Below are positions 32,989-44,476 of a stretch of 64,000 bases of DNA, piece by piece (positions within the stretch are counted from its first letter, which is position 1; every line of letters starts with the position of its first letter). The position numbers and the translations under genes are program-made. The DNA is taken from assembly GCA_001598975.1 (NCBI GenBank), contig BBXU01000237.1:39371-103370 (forward strand). Reading direction: 5' to 3'. Below the pieces are notes generated by a model. That model was given only the letters and a program-made list of their open reading frames with translations. It had not been told where the DNA came from and ran no database searches. The stretch comes from Parachlorella kessleri. Lineage: Eukaryota > Chlorophyta > Trebouxiophyceae > Chlorellales > Chlorellaceae.

Positions 32989-35900
32989 TCAAAAGAATGT
33001 GACGTTCATTTGCTTATACTCCCAGTCGCGCTCCTGTTCAATGTCCACAAGTGGCAGAGCGCTTGCCTCCTCCATAATAGACACATCCCCAGCCCCGAAC
33101 CGCGCCCTAACTGTGTCGCGGGTTAGGTTGAGCCGTCTGAGCTTCTTGAGACTTTGAAGCAGCAGTAGATCCTGTTGCTGCAGGGACATCTCGTAGCAGT
33201 GACTGAGGTCAAGCTCTGTAAGCCGCGATGCTGAGCGAAGCGCTGGGGGGATGTGTGGTAGGAAGAGGGCAAACGACAGGCTCAGGCGGCACAGGTTGCT
33301 GAGGTAGGGGCCTTCTGAAAGGGTCTGCAGCAGATATCATTAAAGGGTAGGTCATGTTTGCTTTGTGGTCATGACTGGAAACAACAACAGGGTTACGATG
33401 TTCGCTACACTTGTGCAGTCATTGAGTTGAGCGCATGGAGAGTTAGCCACCACGGACCACGAGGGGCAGCAGAAGTGATTGAGAGTCGGCTCACTTCCCA
33501 GCCAGTACATACAGCCTTGCAGGTACACCAAAGCGCAAACGGAAACGCCTACACGCACCTTTAATCTATTGAAGTTGAGCAGCAGGCAGGTCAAGCTGGA
33601 CAGCCCAGCAATTGGCTTGGGTAAGTCCTTGAAACCCGACATTTCCAGGCGAAGTGTGTGGAGCCCAGTCAAGCGGGACAAATCTGGCATCGTTGGTGGC
33701 ACCGCTGGATACCCTGGAAAAGCGAATCTCATATTATGAAACTCCGCTATGTTCAGCTCCTGCACAACAAAACAATGGAAAATAGAAGCCAAGCGTGCAG
33801 CCCTGGGTGAAGGTACACTGCACATTGTGTCTCCCGGCGACTGAAGTGGCATTGCAGGCCTTTGCCGTCAGGCAACAGGAATGTGGCTGCAGGTACTCCC
33901 AGCTTGGCCAGACAGGCGCCCAGGCCATGCATCAACAGGTCAGACGCAGCAAGAGATCACCATCGTCAGGGTATGTTCTGCCCACAAGTGACACAGAGCA
34001 GTCTTCATCTAGGCCAAAGCATTGTATCCAGTGGGTGCTGACTTGCATGGGCACCCACTCGGTACCATATTGGACTGCACTATATGGTACCTTTGTGTAC
34101 CCGTGCTAGCCTGGTACCCGATTGCACCCTGGCAGGTGTGCTTTTTTGTACCCACCTGGGACCAGTGCTCATAAGTACAAAGTTGCAGGTATACCCCACC
34201 AGTACTGTTGCAATCTCCTACACTGGGGTGTCTCTGCAGTAAGGTAGCCACTGGTGGCCCTGGCTATACCCTACTTCTTTGTACTATTGGCGAGGGTGCA
34301 CAGTTGCAACAATGCTTGCACGGCACAACAAGGCACCAATACAATGCACCTGGAGCGGGGCTGAGAGTGGATTAGTACAGTGTCCTAGCCCACGATCATA
34401 GCTTCCATTTATTCTTGACATGACAAGGTCGATATGCACACCGCTGTGGCGCACAGTGGCTCCAGCGCCCATGCGGTGCCTGCTGACCTGGGGGTGACCT
34501 GAGCATGCTAGCATGCCAAGTCCTTGCAAGTGCGCACTGCGGTGGCTGTCTCCGTCGTATTTCATTCTTGAATCTCAGCTGAACTAAATGAAGCCTTGTC
34601 GCTCATCAGATGATCGATCCGACCCATCGGCCATGAGGCGGTGCCAGCAAGATCAGGCTTGGGCGAATATGAGGTCGGCGAAGCCAACGCGTGTAGCCTC
34701 ACGGCGTTGACCGTGGAGAGCGTGGGTGCGTGTTGACCCAACTCTGGCCAGTCAACTCCTTAGCGGCGTTTCGCTGGCACTGTTTGATCACGGCCACTTG
34801 TAAGCCGTGCTTTACAGGTGTCCAGGATAGGAGTTTTATTAGTGAGCCAAGGACAAGACTGAAAGCCGTGGCTGGGGCGCTCTTACCAAACAAGGACATG
34901 ACCCGCAAGGTAGGCTGCGTGGCCGTGGGTGCCCCACAGGTTGCAGTGCAGGAGGAGCCTGCCAGAAGTGCTGCACAGCCAAGGAAGCTTGCATCCATCC
35001 CTAAAGAGTTTACTTTCATACTGCAGGCGCGCTACTCCAGGCGCGGTTCTCTAGGCGCGGTACTCCAGGCAATAACAGTTATTGATTGAAGTGTGTCCCC
35101 TGGTTCCCAAACTCGGCAACTGGGGATGAGCCACAGTTGCCGCCGTTCAAGCCGTTTACCTGCGCGGGGTTCCAAGGCAAGTGCGAGTTCAGCTGAGTAT
35201 ATGCACTGAAGCTGACAAGCACTTCCTGTGCTGCGACTGAGGGAGGGGGCTGCCCTACACTGCCAGCATGCGCTGCTTAGGGGCTGTTACTTTGCGCTAT
35301 GTGTTGCAGTGCTGGAGTGCAGTGCAAGATTTGCTAGTACGCACTTCTACCTGTGGACTTGTAGGGACGCTTGTTGACAGCAAAATTTGTTGCAAGGAAT
35401 CCCAAAGCTTGCATAGGGCAGCTCCAGGTATGCACTCCGATGTCCGTGACACCCGCTCCTTTTGCTATGCTGCAGATCTAATATCTCTAGGGGCTTGCTG
35501 AGGCGGTGTGGTTTGAGCTAGCCTCACTATAGCGACTACTGGCAGCCGCATCGCAGCAAGTATTGGCGGCGTTACTAAAATATAACCTTTGCTTAAGCTT
35601 TGTGATTTTACACTTGGCGGACGTGGCTGGCTGCTGAACTCACTTGTAAGATCGGAGTCTAGCTCGTAGCCGAACTGTGGGTATGGACAGTGATCTACAA
35701 GCTGATTGGCAGGGGTGCCCAGTCAAAAGCCCAGCATGCCAATGTAATCGGAGGCAGCTACCTGTCCATGTAGCAGTATGTGCTGCTTTCTGTTGGTACA
35801 CCGTAGTACAAACCATGACTGGCACAAGGCGGTGCCTGCTGCTATGGGTACCACTTGCCACAGTTTGGCACTGGCACAATAAAGTACCAAGTTTCACCAG

Positions 35901-37938
35901 TACGAATTTGTACAGCTTTGTAGGGGACCATGGGTACCCATGCAAAAGGAGATGTAACTTTTTGTACCCATACCAGGTGAGTATCCCCTGGGTACCATGC
36001 TAAACCCTAGATGCTTACTTGCAGAGACGGAAGGCACCAAGATGGGGGTAGGCACCCCAGCCTGTCGCGGTTGCGAAGTTCCAGCAAAGTCAGGGACGTC
36101 AACTGGCCTGGAGCCAACTCAGGTAGGGCCACCTCCTGCAGGCATTATGCCTCCAAGCTCTCCGTCAGTCCTACCTGTTGGGCTCAGGGCGGCAGCATGC
36201 GCATGTGGAGGGATTTTGAGACTGCACTTAACCCTTGTTTTCAGGCAAATAATGCACAGCCAGACCTACGGCCCACAAGCCTCAAGGATATGTTGCCGTC
36301 GGACGCGCTCTGAGGTTGTATCTGTTGCTCATAATCCACTTACCAACATGACTTGCTGGAGTTGGCCTCATACCTATTGACATGGAGGAGACGTGACAGG
36401 CCCCGGCCAAATATTCTGGTTGCTCGCACACTTGCATAACCCCTTGATCCCCGTGCACCCGCACCTTGAAGAACTGCAGTGCCAGGCGGTGCAACCCGCT
36501 GCAGGCAAGAACGCACTGCACCAGTTCGGGCTCCACCTCCGGATCCCCTGCAGGCAGAGCACCGTCGCAGATTTCCAAAGGGAATTTGTCTGCCTTGAAC
36601 GGGCGAACAGCACACATTAGCAGGCGGTGCATGCAGTTCCGCAGGGTTCATACACAACGGGTTACCGTCCGACTTAGCCATTTGCACCGGCAACCTGAAG
36701 CACACACCATAGTGAAGGTCAAGTGAAGTCAAGCTGGAGAGCCGTGGTAGGGCCCGGATGACTGAGTCCTGTGGAAGCACTTGCGGTATAAGCAAGTCCT
36801 GCAGTGCACAAGCTGAGCGGTGTATATTCCTTTCAAACCAACATGGATTAGTGGGGCCAGATAAAACAGTCACACTCACACCCACCCATTTCTTAGCAGG
36901 TGGTGCTTCCTACGGTGCACCAGAAAAGCGTACCTCCAAATGCTGCCAGACCTCCACAGCGTCCTGGCTGGAGAAAGCGTCACCATCCTGGTCTGGAACA
37001 CCCTGCAGCTCTACACCTTGAAGGTGCAGGGACCGCAACTGGGACAGGCCTTGCAGCAGGCCGTTGCTCAGCACAAACCACTCGTCGGATCTGCTGTGAA
37101 TCTTAAGGGAGGTCAGCGCGCGTAGGCGGGTGAATTCTTGAGGCAGCCCTGCCTCTGGGTCGCTGAAGCAGGCAGTCATGCTGATGCCGCGTAATGATTT
37201 CAGCGAGGCTAGCTCTTGCAGTTCCTTCGCTGATATGTCCATTATGTCCATGTCTCCTCTCCTGGTCCAGCCAAGGTAAGGCCATGCAGATTTCGCAAGC
37301 TGCAAATAGCCTGCATAAAGTGTACACGGTTGTATTACTGCCGGTGTGCTTGCAGCTTGTCTCCAGCTTGTCTCCGGCTTGTCTCCTTTTTAATTCTGCC
37401 TGCTTTTTGACGCAGCTGGCACCCGCCACACTGCTGTCTAACCCCTCCCTGTCACGTGCAATTCCAACTTACATAGCCTGCATGTGACATACTGATTCGC
37501 TAGTGCAACGCCATTTCATCCCTCATCACAAGTGGGTGCCAACAGCAATGCAGCACAGCTCGGGGCAACTTGCCTGCCAAAACTCACCTGTAGCTCGCCT
37601 GAGTGAAGCTTGCAAGCTTTGAAGCAGAGCTGCTGCAGTGCTGCGCCAGCCATGCTCGAAAAGACATGCCCTAGGGATGCGTCCTTGTCCTCAGTTTTAA
37701 CCTCCACAAGGCGCAGACAGCTTTCCTGTGCTGCCAACAGCCGGCAGAGCACCCTGATCGCGTCAGGGGTTTCCTCACCGCCTATCCAGACATGGAGGTC
37801 ATCCCAAAAACCACAAACACCCGAAGCTGTCCGGTACCAATGCTTGCAAACCAAGCGCACTGCTCCTCTACTAGATGGCTCGAGCAGCGCAAAGACATGT
37901 CGCAGTACTTCATCGGGCAAGTCTGAGAGTGCCACCAT
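32989..37938 (-). CDS. F-box/LRR protein, right pair, minus member
   Basis: Predicted SCF-type substrate receptor, about 514 residues. Exons in reading order: 37938-37588, 37299-36934, 36798-36708, 36547-36465, 36135-36019, 33759-33559, 33324-32989; all phases agree. The N-terminal F-box reads LSDLPDEVLRHVFALL with VRLVCKHWYRTA, then FWDDLHVWIGG. Leucine-rich exons follow (LKSLRGISMTA, LRALTSLKIHS, TGLHTLRLEMSGFKDLP, LKKLRRLNLTR). By homology exon 2 would begin at 37310, but a five-base insertion breaks that frame. Starting at the next AG, 37299, restores a frame open throughout. Intron 5 is over 2 kb because of an inserted element (34006-36013), whereas the paralog's intron is about 250 bases. 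An ATG at 38000 opens an out-of-frame upstream ORF over the start. Confidence 0.75.
34006..36013. mobile_element. Non-autonomous DNA transposon-like insertion with terminal inverted repeats
   Basis: About 2.0 kb present in intron 5 of this F-box gene and absent at the same place in its paralog, where the flanks align directly. Left end CATCTAGG..AAGCATTGTATCCAG; the right end, read inverted, is CATCTAGG..TAGCATGGTACCCAG, and similarity extends to about 50 bases. Multiple GGTACC or GTACCC motifs sit near both ends (34070-34150 and 35850-35995), like subterminal transposase sites. CTT flanks both ends, a possible 3-base target duplication, though the paralog comparison leaves this open. No transposase is encoded. 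The interior carries exon-like pieces of another gene. The 3-base duplication and subterminal repeats recall CACTA elements, but the terminus is not CACTA. Confidence 0.7.
34818..35026 (+). pseudogene. Exon fragments of a host gene inside the element
   Basis: Two exon-like stretches with proper borders and matching phase: 34818-34909 (after TTTACAG, ending CGCAAG|GTAGGC) and 34940-35026 (after CCCCACAG). They encode SFISEPRTRLKAVAGALLP with NKDMTRK, then VAVQEEPARSAAQPRKLASI with PKEFTFILQ. They look like captured host exons. The PKEFTFIL phrase faintly recalls ABC1/UbiB-type kinases, but that is a guess. No start, stop or further exons are seen. Confidence 0.45.
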
Positions 37939-38214
37939 AATCTCCTGAAGGATATATTGCTGATTAGATACGGAACACTGCTGGGGATGTTGTTGGCCAT
38001 ATAGACATTCTAAATGCCTGAAAGCGGCAGCGCGCTGCTGAGCTGGCACCCACGTCTTCTCCCAGGCAACACAGGCAGGCAACCACGGTGCTTCCGACAG
38101 TGACATGGTGAAAGCGTTGACGTTGTACTGTAATGTTTGATCCCCTCCGCAGCGATCGGTGTCTCAACAGTCCTGCTAAAGTTTTAACAGTATTACTTAG
38201 CTCCTGCAGGTGTC
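37939..38214. promoter_or_regulatory. Bidirectional promoter of the right F-box pair
   Basis: 276 bases between two divergent, apparently intact F-box genes. It shares the CTTAGCTCCTGCAGGTGTC block before the + start and the conserved leader before the - start with the left pair. The TCCTGCAG just upstream of the + start could also be a splice acceptor of a leader intron. Confidence 0.65.
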
Positions 38215-41019
38215 ATGGCCACCCTGTCTGACGTTCCGGGTGGTGTGCTAGCACATGTTTTTGCCCACCTGGCGCCGCCAAGCAGGCCCACAGTGCGTTT
38301 AGTCTGCAAGCAGTGGTGCCAGCTGGCAAGGAGCATACCCGTCTTCTGGGACAACCTGAAGATAGTTCTGTGCAGCACCACCAGTGCCAGTGCCTTGGGC
38401 GTGCTATGCCGTCTGCTGGCCACGCAGAAAGATATGCTGCAGCAACTGGAGGTTGCAGCAGCTGGAGCGGACGCACCTCTGCGGTTCGCTTTGTCTAGTG
38501 TTGTGGGTGGCTCCCTGCAGCATTTGTGGATCAAGGCCAACACGTTGACTCGCCCCCAGCTGGAGGTGAGTGTCCCTATTCGTATCTGGCAAAGTGGCAG
38601 GCAGTGCAAAGAAGGGCATGTAATCAATTGATGCTCTGTCACTGCTAAAGGGCACCCACTTGAGAGTCTGCCCTGTTAATCTTGCCGTTGTTAGGCATGC
38701 TGCAGACAGTTTTTCTGCTGGCGGCGCCAGCTAGAACCTGAGGTCGGATCCCTGGGTTCATTCATTGCCATTGTCCGTGCAGGCTATTGGCAGTATCCAA
38801 GGCCTTGTGAGCTTGAAGATCACCTACGCTTTTGAGTTGTCTGGGAGGTCCAACGACAGCAGGGTCCATGCCCTGCATTTGCAGCACCTCTCAGGGCTCA
38901 AGGCACTAGGCCGGCTCAGCATTGATGCATACTTTGACGAGCCAGAGGCAGGGCTGCCGGTGGAATTGACCGCCCTGCCGTCACTGACTTCCTTGGAGGT
39001 CATGAACAAAGCGGGCCAGCGGCTTGCGCTGAGCACACGCCTGCTGCGGGGCTTGTGCCGCCTGCGGTGCTTGCACCTGGGGTGTGCAAGGCTGGGACTT
39101 TCTGGTGAGGACGCGCAGGATGCCTGGCAGGACTTGGAGGTGAGCGACTGCCCGCTGTGGACTCGAGGCAAAAGAGATTAAAGCTTTTCTCTGTGTCGTG
39201 TTTTTTCCCTGTGAGCATTTTCCTATGTCGCGTGACTGTACACGCCAGTCCACATGTTGTGTGTTTCGTGCTCTGCAGGAGCTGCTTCTTGTTGACACAA
39301 TTGTGGAGGACGCCGCCATAGCTGCCCTGCCCTGGCTGTCACATTTGACAGCACTCCACGTCATTGAAGGTGAGTGCCAAGTGTGCTGCTATTAGCCTGT
39401 GCAAGAGCCGAACTTGTTCAAAGAATGGTGGGCTGCATGGCCTTACCTGACGCCACCTGTGAATGTGGGCTGCATGTCCTGCTGACCGTCATGCCTTCCT
39501 CCTTCACTCCTCGCATGGTTTTGACCCTACCCTGAAGCCAGAGTGCTATTGAGCCAACTGCTTTCTTTGTATTACCACCGGCTTGCAGGAATCCTGTATC
39601 ACAAGCCCGCAGTACTTGACAGCATTGCCGCCTGCCCAGCTCTGAAGCGCCTGGCTTTGGAATCATTCGAAGTGAGGTTGGCTGCTCGCCCATGCTGGTG
39701 TACGCAATGCATGGGGACGCTCTTTGCAACCTGGAGTGCCTGTTCCTCATGTAGCAGATGCTGTGCAAAGTGCATGGAGACGCATGGTGTCGTGACCGAC
39801 ATATGCAGTGTTTCGTGCACGGCAGTACATGCTTCGCTGTAAGTATTGTGTGGTAGTCAGGCACTATATCCCACTCTGGCAAGTTGTTGCACCTGCAGGC
39901 TTCGCGTCTCCCAATTTTGGCTCCAAGCCAGCTGGCGTCACTGTCGTCCTTGTCATTAGTCAAAGTGGATGCCTTGGAGCACCTGCCAGCCTCTTGGTGC
40001 CTCCCAAGTCTTCAGGTAAGCAGCGTATTTTTCACCTTTCACTGGCACTTGTGGTTGTACGCTGGGAGACCACCCTCTCATGGGGCTGGATCCCTCTCAG
40101 ATGCTTTGCCCTGGAGGCTCCCCGCATGAAACATGTTAGCCGGACGAGCCTGCGTAGCGATCCAACTCCCAGCTTTGCGTTGAGACCTGCGACGACATGA
40201 CGAAACTAAGAAGTGAAGCCCATTGGTGCCTCCAGGAGCTGACCCTCAAGGTTTGCCCTTCGCTAGTCAGAAGCCCCGACGCCTGGCCGTCAGAGATGTC
40301 CCGCATGACGCGGCTGCACACCCTGCGCCTGGAGGTGCTGCAGCTGCTGGAGCTACCTGCCCCTGTGTGTGGGCTGGCCAGCCTGACCTGCCTTGGGCTT
40401 GTGGGGAACCAGCTGCAGGTGGGGTGTCTTGTGAGCCACCATGGCGAGGCTGCATCTTCCTGCCATGCTCGCTCAGCCAGATAGCGCAGCGCAGGCAAGC
40501 TTGCCTGTTGCCTGGACTTGGATGTTCCTTACAGGTGGCACCTGTTCCAAGCCCAGTGAAATGGCCCAATAAGGCTTCTTTGCCAGCCCACCACCGCCCT
40601 GCCCAGGCATGAACCCCACAAATACGGGCTTTTCAGCACTCCCAAACTGCCAACTTGACATCTTGATTCTTACCTCCTGGAAGCCTGCTCCTGTTGTGCA
40701 GACGCTTCCGGAAGGCCCCTACCTCAGCAACCTCCATCGCCTGAGCCTATCGTGGAACAGGCTGCCTCGTATCCCCTTAGCCCTGGCCCTGGCATCTCGG
40801 CTTGAGGAGCTGGACTTGACCTCTAACACTGGACTGTCGCTGCGGCCGACGGGGCTGCAAGTGTTGCAGGGTCTGAGCAAGCTGAAGCGGCTCAACTTGT
40901 ATGCCTTGCTGCCTAGTCCTGAGGAGGGTGCAGTGCCGCTGCCGGGTCTGTCTGGGGAGGAGGTTGCTCTGGCTCTGCCACATGTACACGTTGAGCTGAG
41001 TAGATACTGGGGGTATTAG
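38215..41019 (+). CDS. F-box/LRR protein, right pair, plus member
   Basis: Predicted SCF-type substrate receptor of 499 residues. Exons 38215-38565, 38783-39139, 39279-39369, 39589-39671, 39899-40015, 40236-40418 and 40702-41019; all are GT-AG and all phases agree. The F-box lies at residues 1-50 (LSDVPGGVLAHVFAHL, VRLVCKQWCQLA), followed by FWDNLKIVLCSTTSASALG. Leucine-rich segments include LVSLKITYAFELSG, LTALPSLTSLEVMN, LRGLCRLRCLHLG, RMTRLHTLRLEVLQLLELP and LSNLHRLSLSWNRLPRIPLA. Exon lengths 351, 91, 83 and 117 equal those of the divergent minus gene, so the two are inverted paralogs. It is the intact counterpart of the decayed gene at 29726. The target protein is unknown. Confidence 0.85.
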
Positions 41020-41531
41020 TGAGCAGCGGCGGTCTATGGCATAGGGTTGGAGGGCTTGTAGTAGCTGACGCTCTACCCTGTGCTGGGCCTCTTGGTGGAA
41101 TAGTGCTTCAACTTGCTCAACATGTAGGGCGGTACTGTTTACAACTTGCTAAACAGCAGCCCTAACAAGTCGGTTTTTATATTGCAGTACAGTCACAGGT
41201 CAACTTTGTGACATGCGCTTGGGTCCAAGTTGTCGCTGTCTTGAGGTTCGAGACAGGGCGGCGTAGTGCAGGGGAAGGGGACTCATACTGCAACCGCGAA
41301 GGCAGGCACCCGCGCAAGGCTGGTCAAGCAAGTTTGTGGCCTGTCGAATGCTTCAAACCACTCATCCACCACGTCACAAGGTGCCCTGATGGCCCCCACC
41401 TGAGCTGCGGCTATTATAGACTACCGCCAGGTTCTACAACCCTGGCCAGCCACCAAGCAGAAAGTGTCCAGTTTAATCACGTCTATCCTACACAAAGCTC
41501 CCCCCCATGTCAAGCCGGTTCCCCATGCACG
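41020..41531. other. Region between F-box and GRF genes
   Basis: Holds the 3' flank of the F-box gene and the 3' flank of the minus-strand GRF gene. The stretch near 41440 (CTGGCCAGCCACC on +) has a match after the other GRF copy near 44555, so GRF homology extends past the stop codons. Confidence 0.5.
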
Positions 41532-42268
41532 TCATGCATGTGCCACTGCCACGCTCTCGGCCAGCACGCCGACCTGCAGGGCCAGGCTGTTGATGGCAGC
41601 CACCAGCTCAGTAATCGCCGCCTCTAGACCCCTGTCTCCGGCCTTCCTGGCAGTGGCAGTCACCTCCGGCCCCTCCTTGGGCAAAGGCTCGGCTTTGGCC
41701 CTTGCATAAATCCCTAGCCCCTGCGCTTTTGTTGCCAGCGAAGACTCCCATTTTGCCGCCTTGGGCAGCACAGCAGGCCGCCGGTCCGGTGTCGGGGGCG
41801 GCACAGCGGGCTCATCATGCTGGCGCAGCCTCTTTAGGCGCAAGCGCTCTCGCTCTGCACACTGAATGATCTCCCACTCCTCCTCCCACATGAAGAAGCC
41901 GTCATTGCCACGCTCGTTGCCTGCCCTGGCACACTTGTAGTACACCCTGCAACAGCGTAAGGTTCAAGGAGGTTGTGAGGGTTGTCTACTGCCGCAGTAC
42001 AGTACAATTTCACAGCAGCCTGGCGGGCAGTCATCCTTGTCATGCAGCTTGCACAGGAAGCAGCTGCCAAGCAGCAGTCAGTTGCCGCTCACATCCAAGT
42101 CTGCAGGCAATAACCAGAAGCAGCAGGGACGTTGCATCAGCCGCACATCCAAAAGAGCAGCAAGTGCACTGGCAGGACTCACGTGCCCACTGGCCGGGTC
42201 CTCCCTTCCGAAACCACTTGCCGACGGCGGGCGAAAGGGCTGTCAGGGCAGTTGCACGTGGGCAGCAT
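41532..42268 (-). CDS. GRF-type zinc-finger protein
   Basis: Two exons, 42268-42183 and 41946-41532, give about 166 residues. A GRF zinc finger fills the N-terminus: CNCPDSPFARRRQVVSEGR, then VYYKCARAGNERGND, FFMWEEEWE. GRF fingers bind single-stranded nucleic acid in topoisomerases, nucleases and many small plant and algal proteins. The usual fourth Cys before FFMW is missing here, while the sister copy retains it (GNDGCGLFMW), so zinc binding may be impaired. The rest is charged and ends in a helical segment LEAAITELVAAINSLALQVG. The start ATG follows an acceptor-like CTGCAG, so a leader intron or an extra upstream exon is possible. Confidence 0.7.
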
Positions 42269-43783
42269 GGCCTGCAGAAGAAGCAGTGGTTTGTTGGCAG
42301 CTAGGTCTATATATACACAACTTGTTCCTTCCCACCTGGCAGTCGCCTACCCATTTAGTCATAAATAAGGAGACATATCCTTCAGCACAAAGTTTTTCAT
42401 TACAGCCCTGACAACGCTCTACACCGCCATGTGCTACAGTGGGCTCTTGACTTCTTTCGGCGGCAGTGGACTTGTCAAGAAATGATGGCACAGTGAACAA
42501 AGCTTCACCACAGGGCTGCTAGTACGTCCTGGCTTTTTGTTGGCCCCATTTGGGGGACTCACGGCAGCATGGTCAGGTGGCGGTACGATGTTAGACTAGA
42601 CTAGACACGACTAGGGCTGCTGCAATTACCCTACTTTACCCTGCCCATGCATGCAAGCCGGCTTGCCTGTGGATATCCGGTCGGTCGGACGTATTTGGCG
42701 TGGCCCACTCAAACCTGGGTGTTATCAGGGTGCGGCATGGACGCCATGATGGAAGGCTTTGATGCAAGCAGCCTCGGCAGCTCCCAGGACTGGTGCCAGA
42801 CTACATGGCATATCAAGATTACTGCTGAGATTACATGAGGGTAAGGTCGCAAGCTAAAAGCTGCGCAATCATTATCAGACCTTATCTCGGCCGACAGGGA
42901 CGTCGACGTACGAAGTGGTGCACCACGTGAGTGGCGGGCAAGCATCTTGCATGCACCGTTTATGGGCACTGTAACCTCGGCTGAGAAGCCGGCTCGCCAG
43001 CCAGTTGGGGTTGCATATGGGTTGCATGGAAACTTATCGCATGCAGCCATACGAAAACACATCACATGTAGACGTCGACAGTGAAGTAGTTGCAGCACTG
43101 CTGCTTGCAGATTTCCGACCGACCTTTTGCCGACTGACCGACCCGCTGCTTTCAGTCCAGGTGAGCAGCTGCCAGGGTCTACCAGGATGCCTGCTGGGCA
43201 CCAGTGTCAGTGGAAGTGGGTATGGGTGTCCTATCCTATATCTCCTTGTACAGGCAATAGCCAGTCCCTGGCACGCATCAGCTGAGTAGGCGGGCTTGCT
43301 CCCATGGAGGCCTCATTGCTGCCTTACGGCCATGTGATCAGACCACCCCCTGCATGGGAGCAAGCCGCACCCACTCACTACATGCCCATGTGGATAGGTA
43401 GCTGGGTGCCGCAATACCTTCCTACTGCAGTGCACCAGCTGAAACAAGCTCATTACTGCCCCCAAGCTTCGCATTAGCACTCTGCAGTGGCTGTATTTAT
43501 GGAAGGGGCCATCAACTCAAGAGCCAAGGCCGAACACATAATTAGCTATGGCTGGCCTATTACATGCCATCACTAGGACATAACAGCACATGCAGATGTA
43601 AATGCATGCCTCCCACATGTGTTGTTGGCTGGTGCATCCCAAATGCTGCTAAGAGGCATGTTCAAACAAGCTCACCTATTTTACTGCCGCACCGCCCATA
43701 CGGTTTTGAGTGAGGCCTGCAAGCAACGGTAGTAATTTGTAATATGTATCTTACTTTACTACCCATTGTCTCGAGTGCAGACC
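42269..43783. promoter_or_regulatory. Spacer between head-to-head GRF genes
   Basis: 1.5 kb between divergent start codons. It presumably contains both promoters. No exon with consistent phase was found, though acceptor-like motifs lie directly before both starts. No terminal repeats marking a mobile element were seen. Confidence 0.4.
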
Positions 43784-44476
43784 ATGCTGCCCACATGTGA
43801 CTGCCCTGACAGCCCTGTTGCCCGCCGCCGGCAAGTGGTCAATGAAGGGAGGCCAGTGGGCACGTGAGTGCTGGCAGTGCAGTTGCTGCTCTTGTAAATC
43901 CGAAGGTGCTTTGGCAAGCCCATGGTTGCTCTAGGTTGCTGCAATCCCACTTTTAGTGTGGGCGCATCTGCTTGTTGCATGGCATATACTTAGTTTCTTG
44001 GCAAGTTGCATAGCAAGTGGACTGCCCGACAAGCTGCTTTGAAAATACACTGTGCTTCCAACAGAAGTAGACAGCTCTCACAAATGCTGTAACCTCTCAC
44101 CTGTCGTGCAGGGTGTACTACAAGTGTGCCAGGGCGGGCAACGAGCGCGGCAATGACGGCTGTGGCTTGTTCATGTGGGACGAGGCGTGGGAGGTCATCC
44201 AGTGTGCTGAGCAGGAGCGCAAGGGCCAGGAGAGGCAGCGCCAGCATGATGAGCCCGCTGTGCCGCCCCCGACACCCGACCGCCGGCCTGCTGTGCTGCC
44301 TAAAGGCGGCCAAAGCAGAGCCTTCGCCCAAGGAGGAGTCTAAGGTTGATGCCACTGCCAAGGAGGCCGCTGCGGGGGGTCTAGAGGCGGTTGTTGCTGG
44401 GCTGATGGCCGCAGTCGACAACCTGGCCCTGCAGGTCGGGGCGCTGGCTGAGCTCGTGGCAGTGGCACACGCATGA
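43784..44476 (+). pseudogene. GRF-type zinc-finger gene, frameshifted copy
   Basis: Inverted paralog of the minus-strand GRF gene. Exon 1 is 43784-43863 (CDCPDSPVARRRQVVNEGR); exon 2 starts at 44112 (VYYKCARAGNERGNDGCGLF, MWDEAWE). All four zinc-ligand Cys are present. After DRRPAVLP one extra A (CCTAAAGGCGG against CCCAAGGCGG in the sister) shifts the frame, so translation would stop at 44343. The homologous C-terminal helix continues in another frame (LEAVVAGLMAAVDNLALQVG) to a stop at 44476. About 30 bases are also missing just after the shift. A truncated protein with a complete zinc finger of roughly 100 residues could still be made, so function cannot be excluded. Confidence 0.7.
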
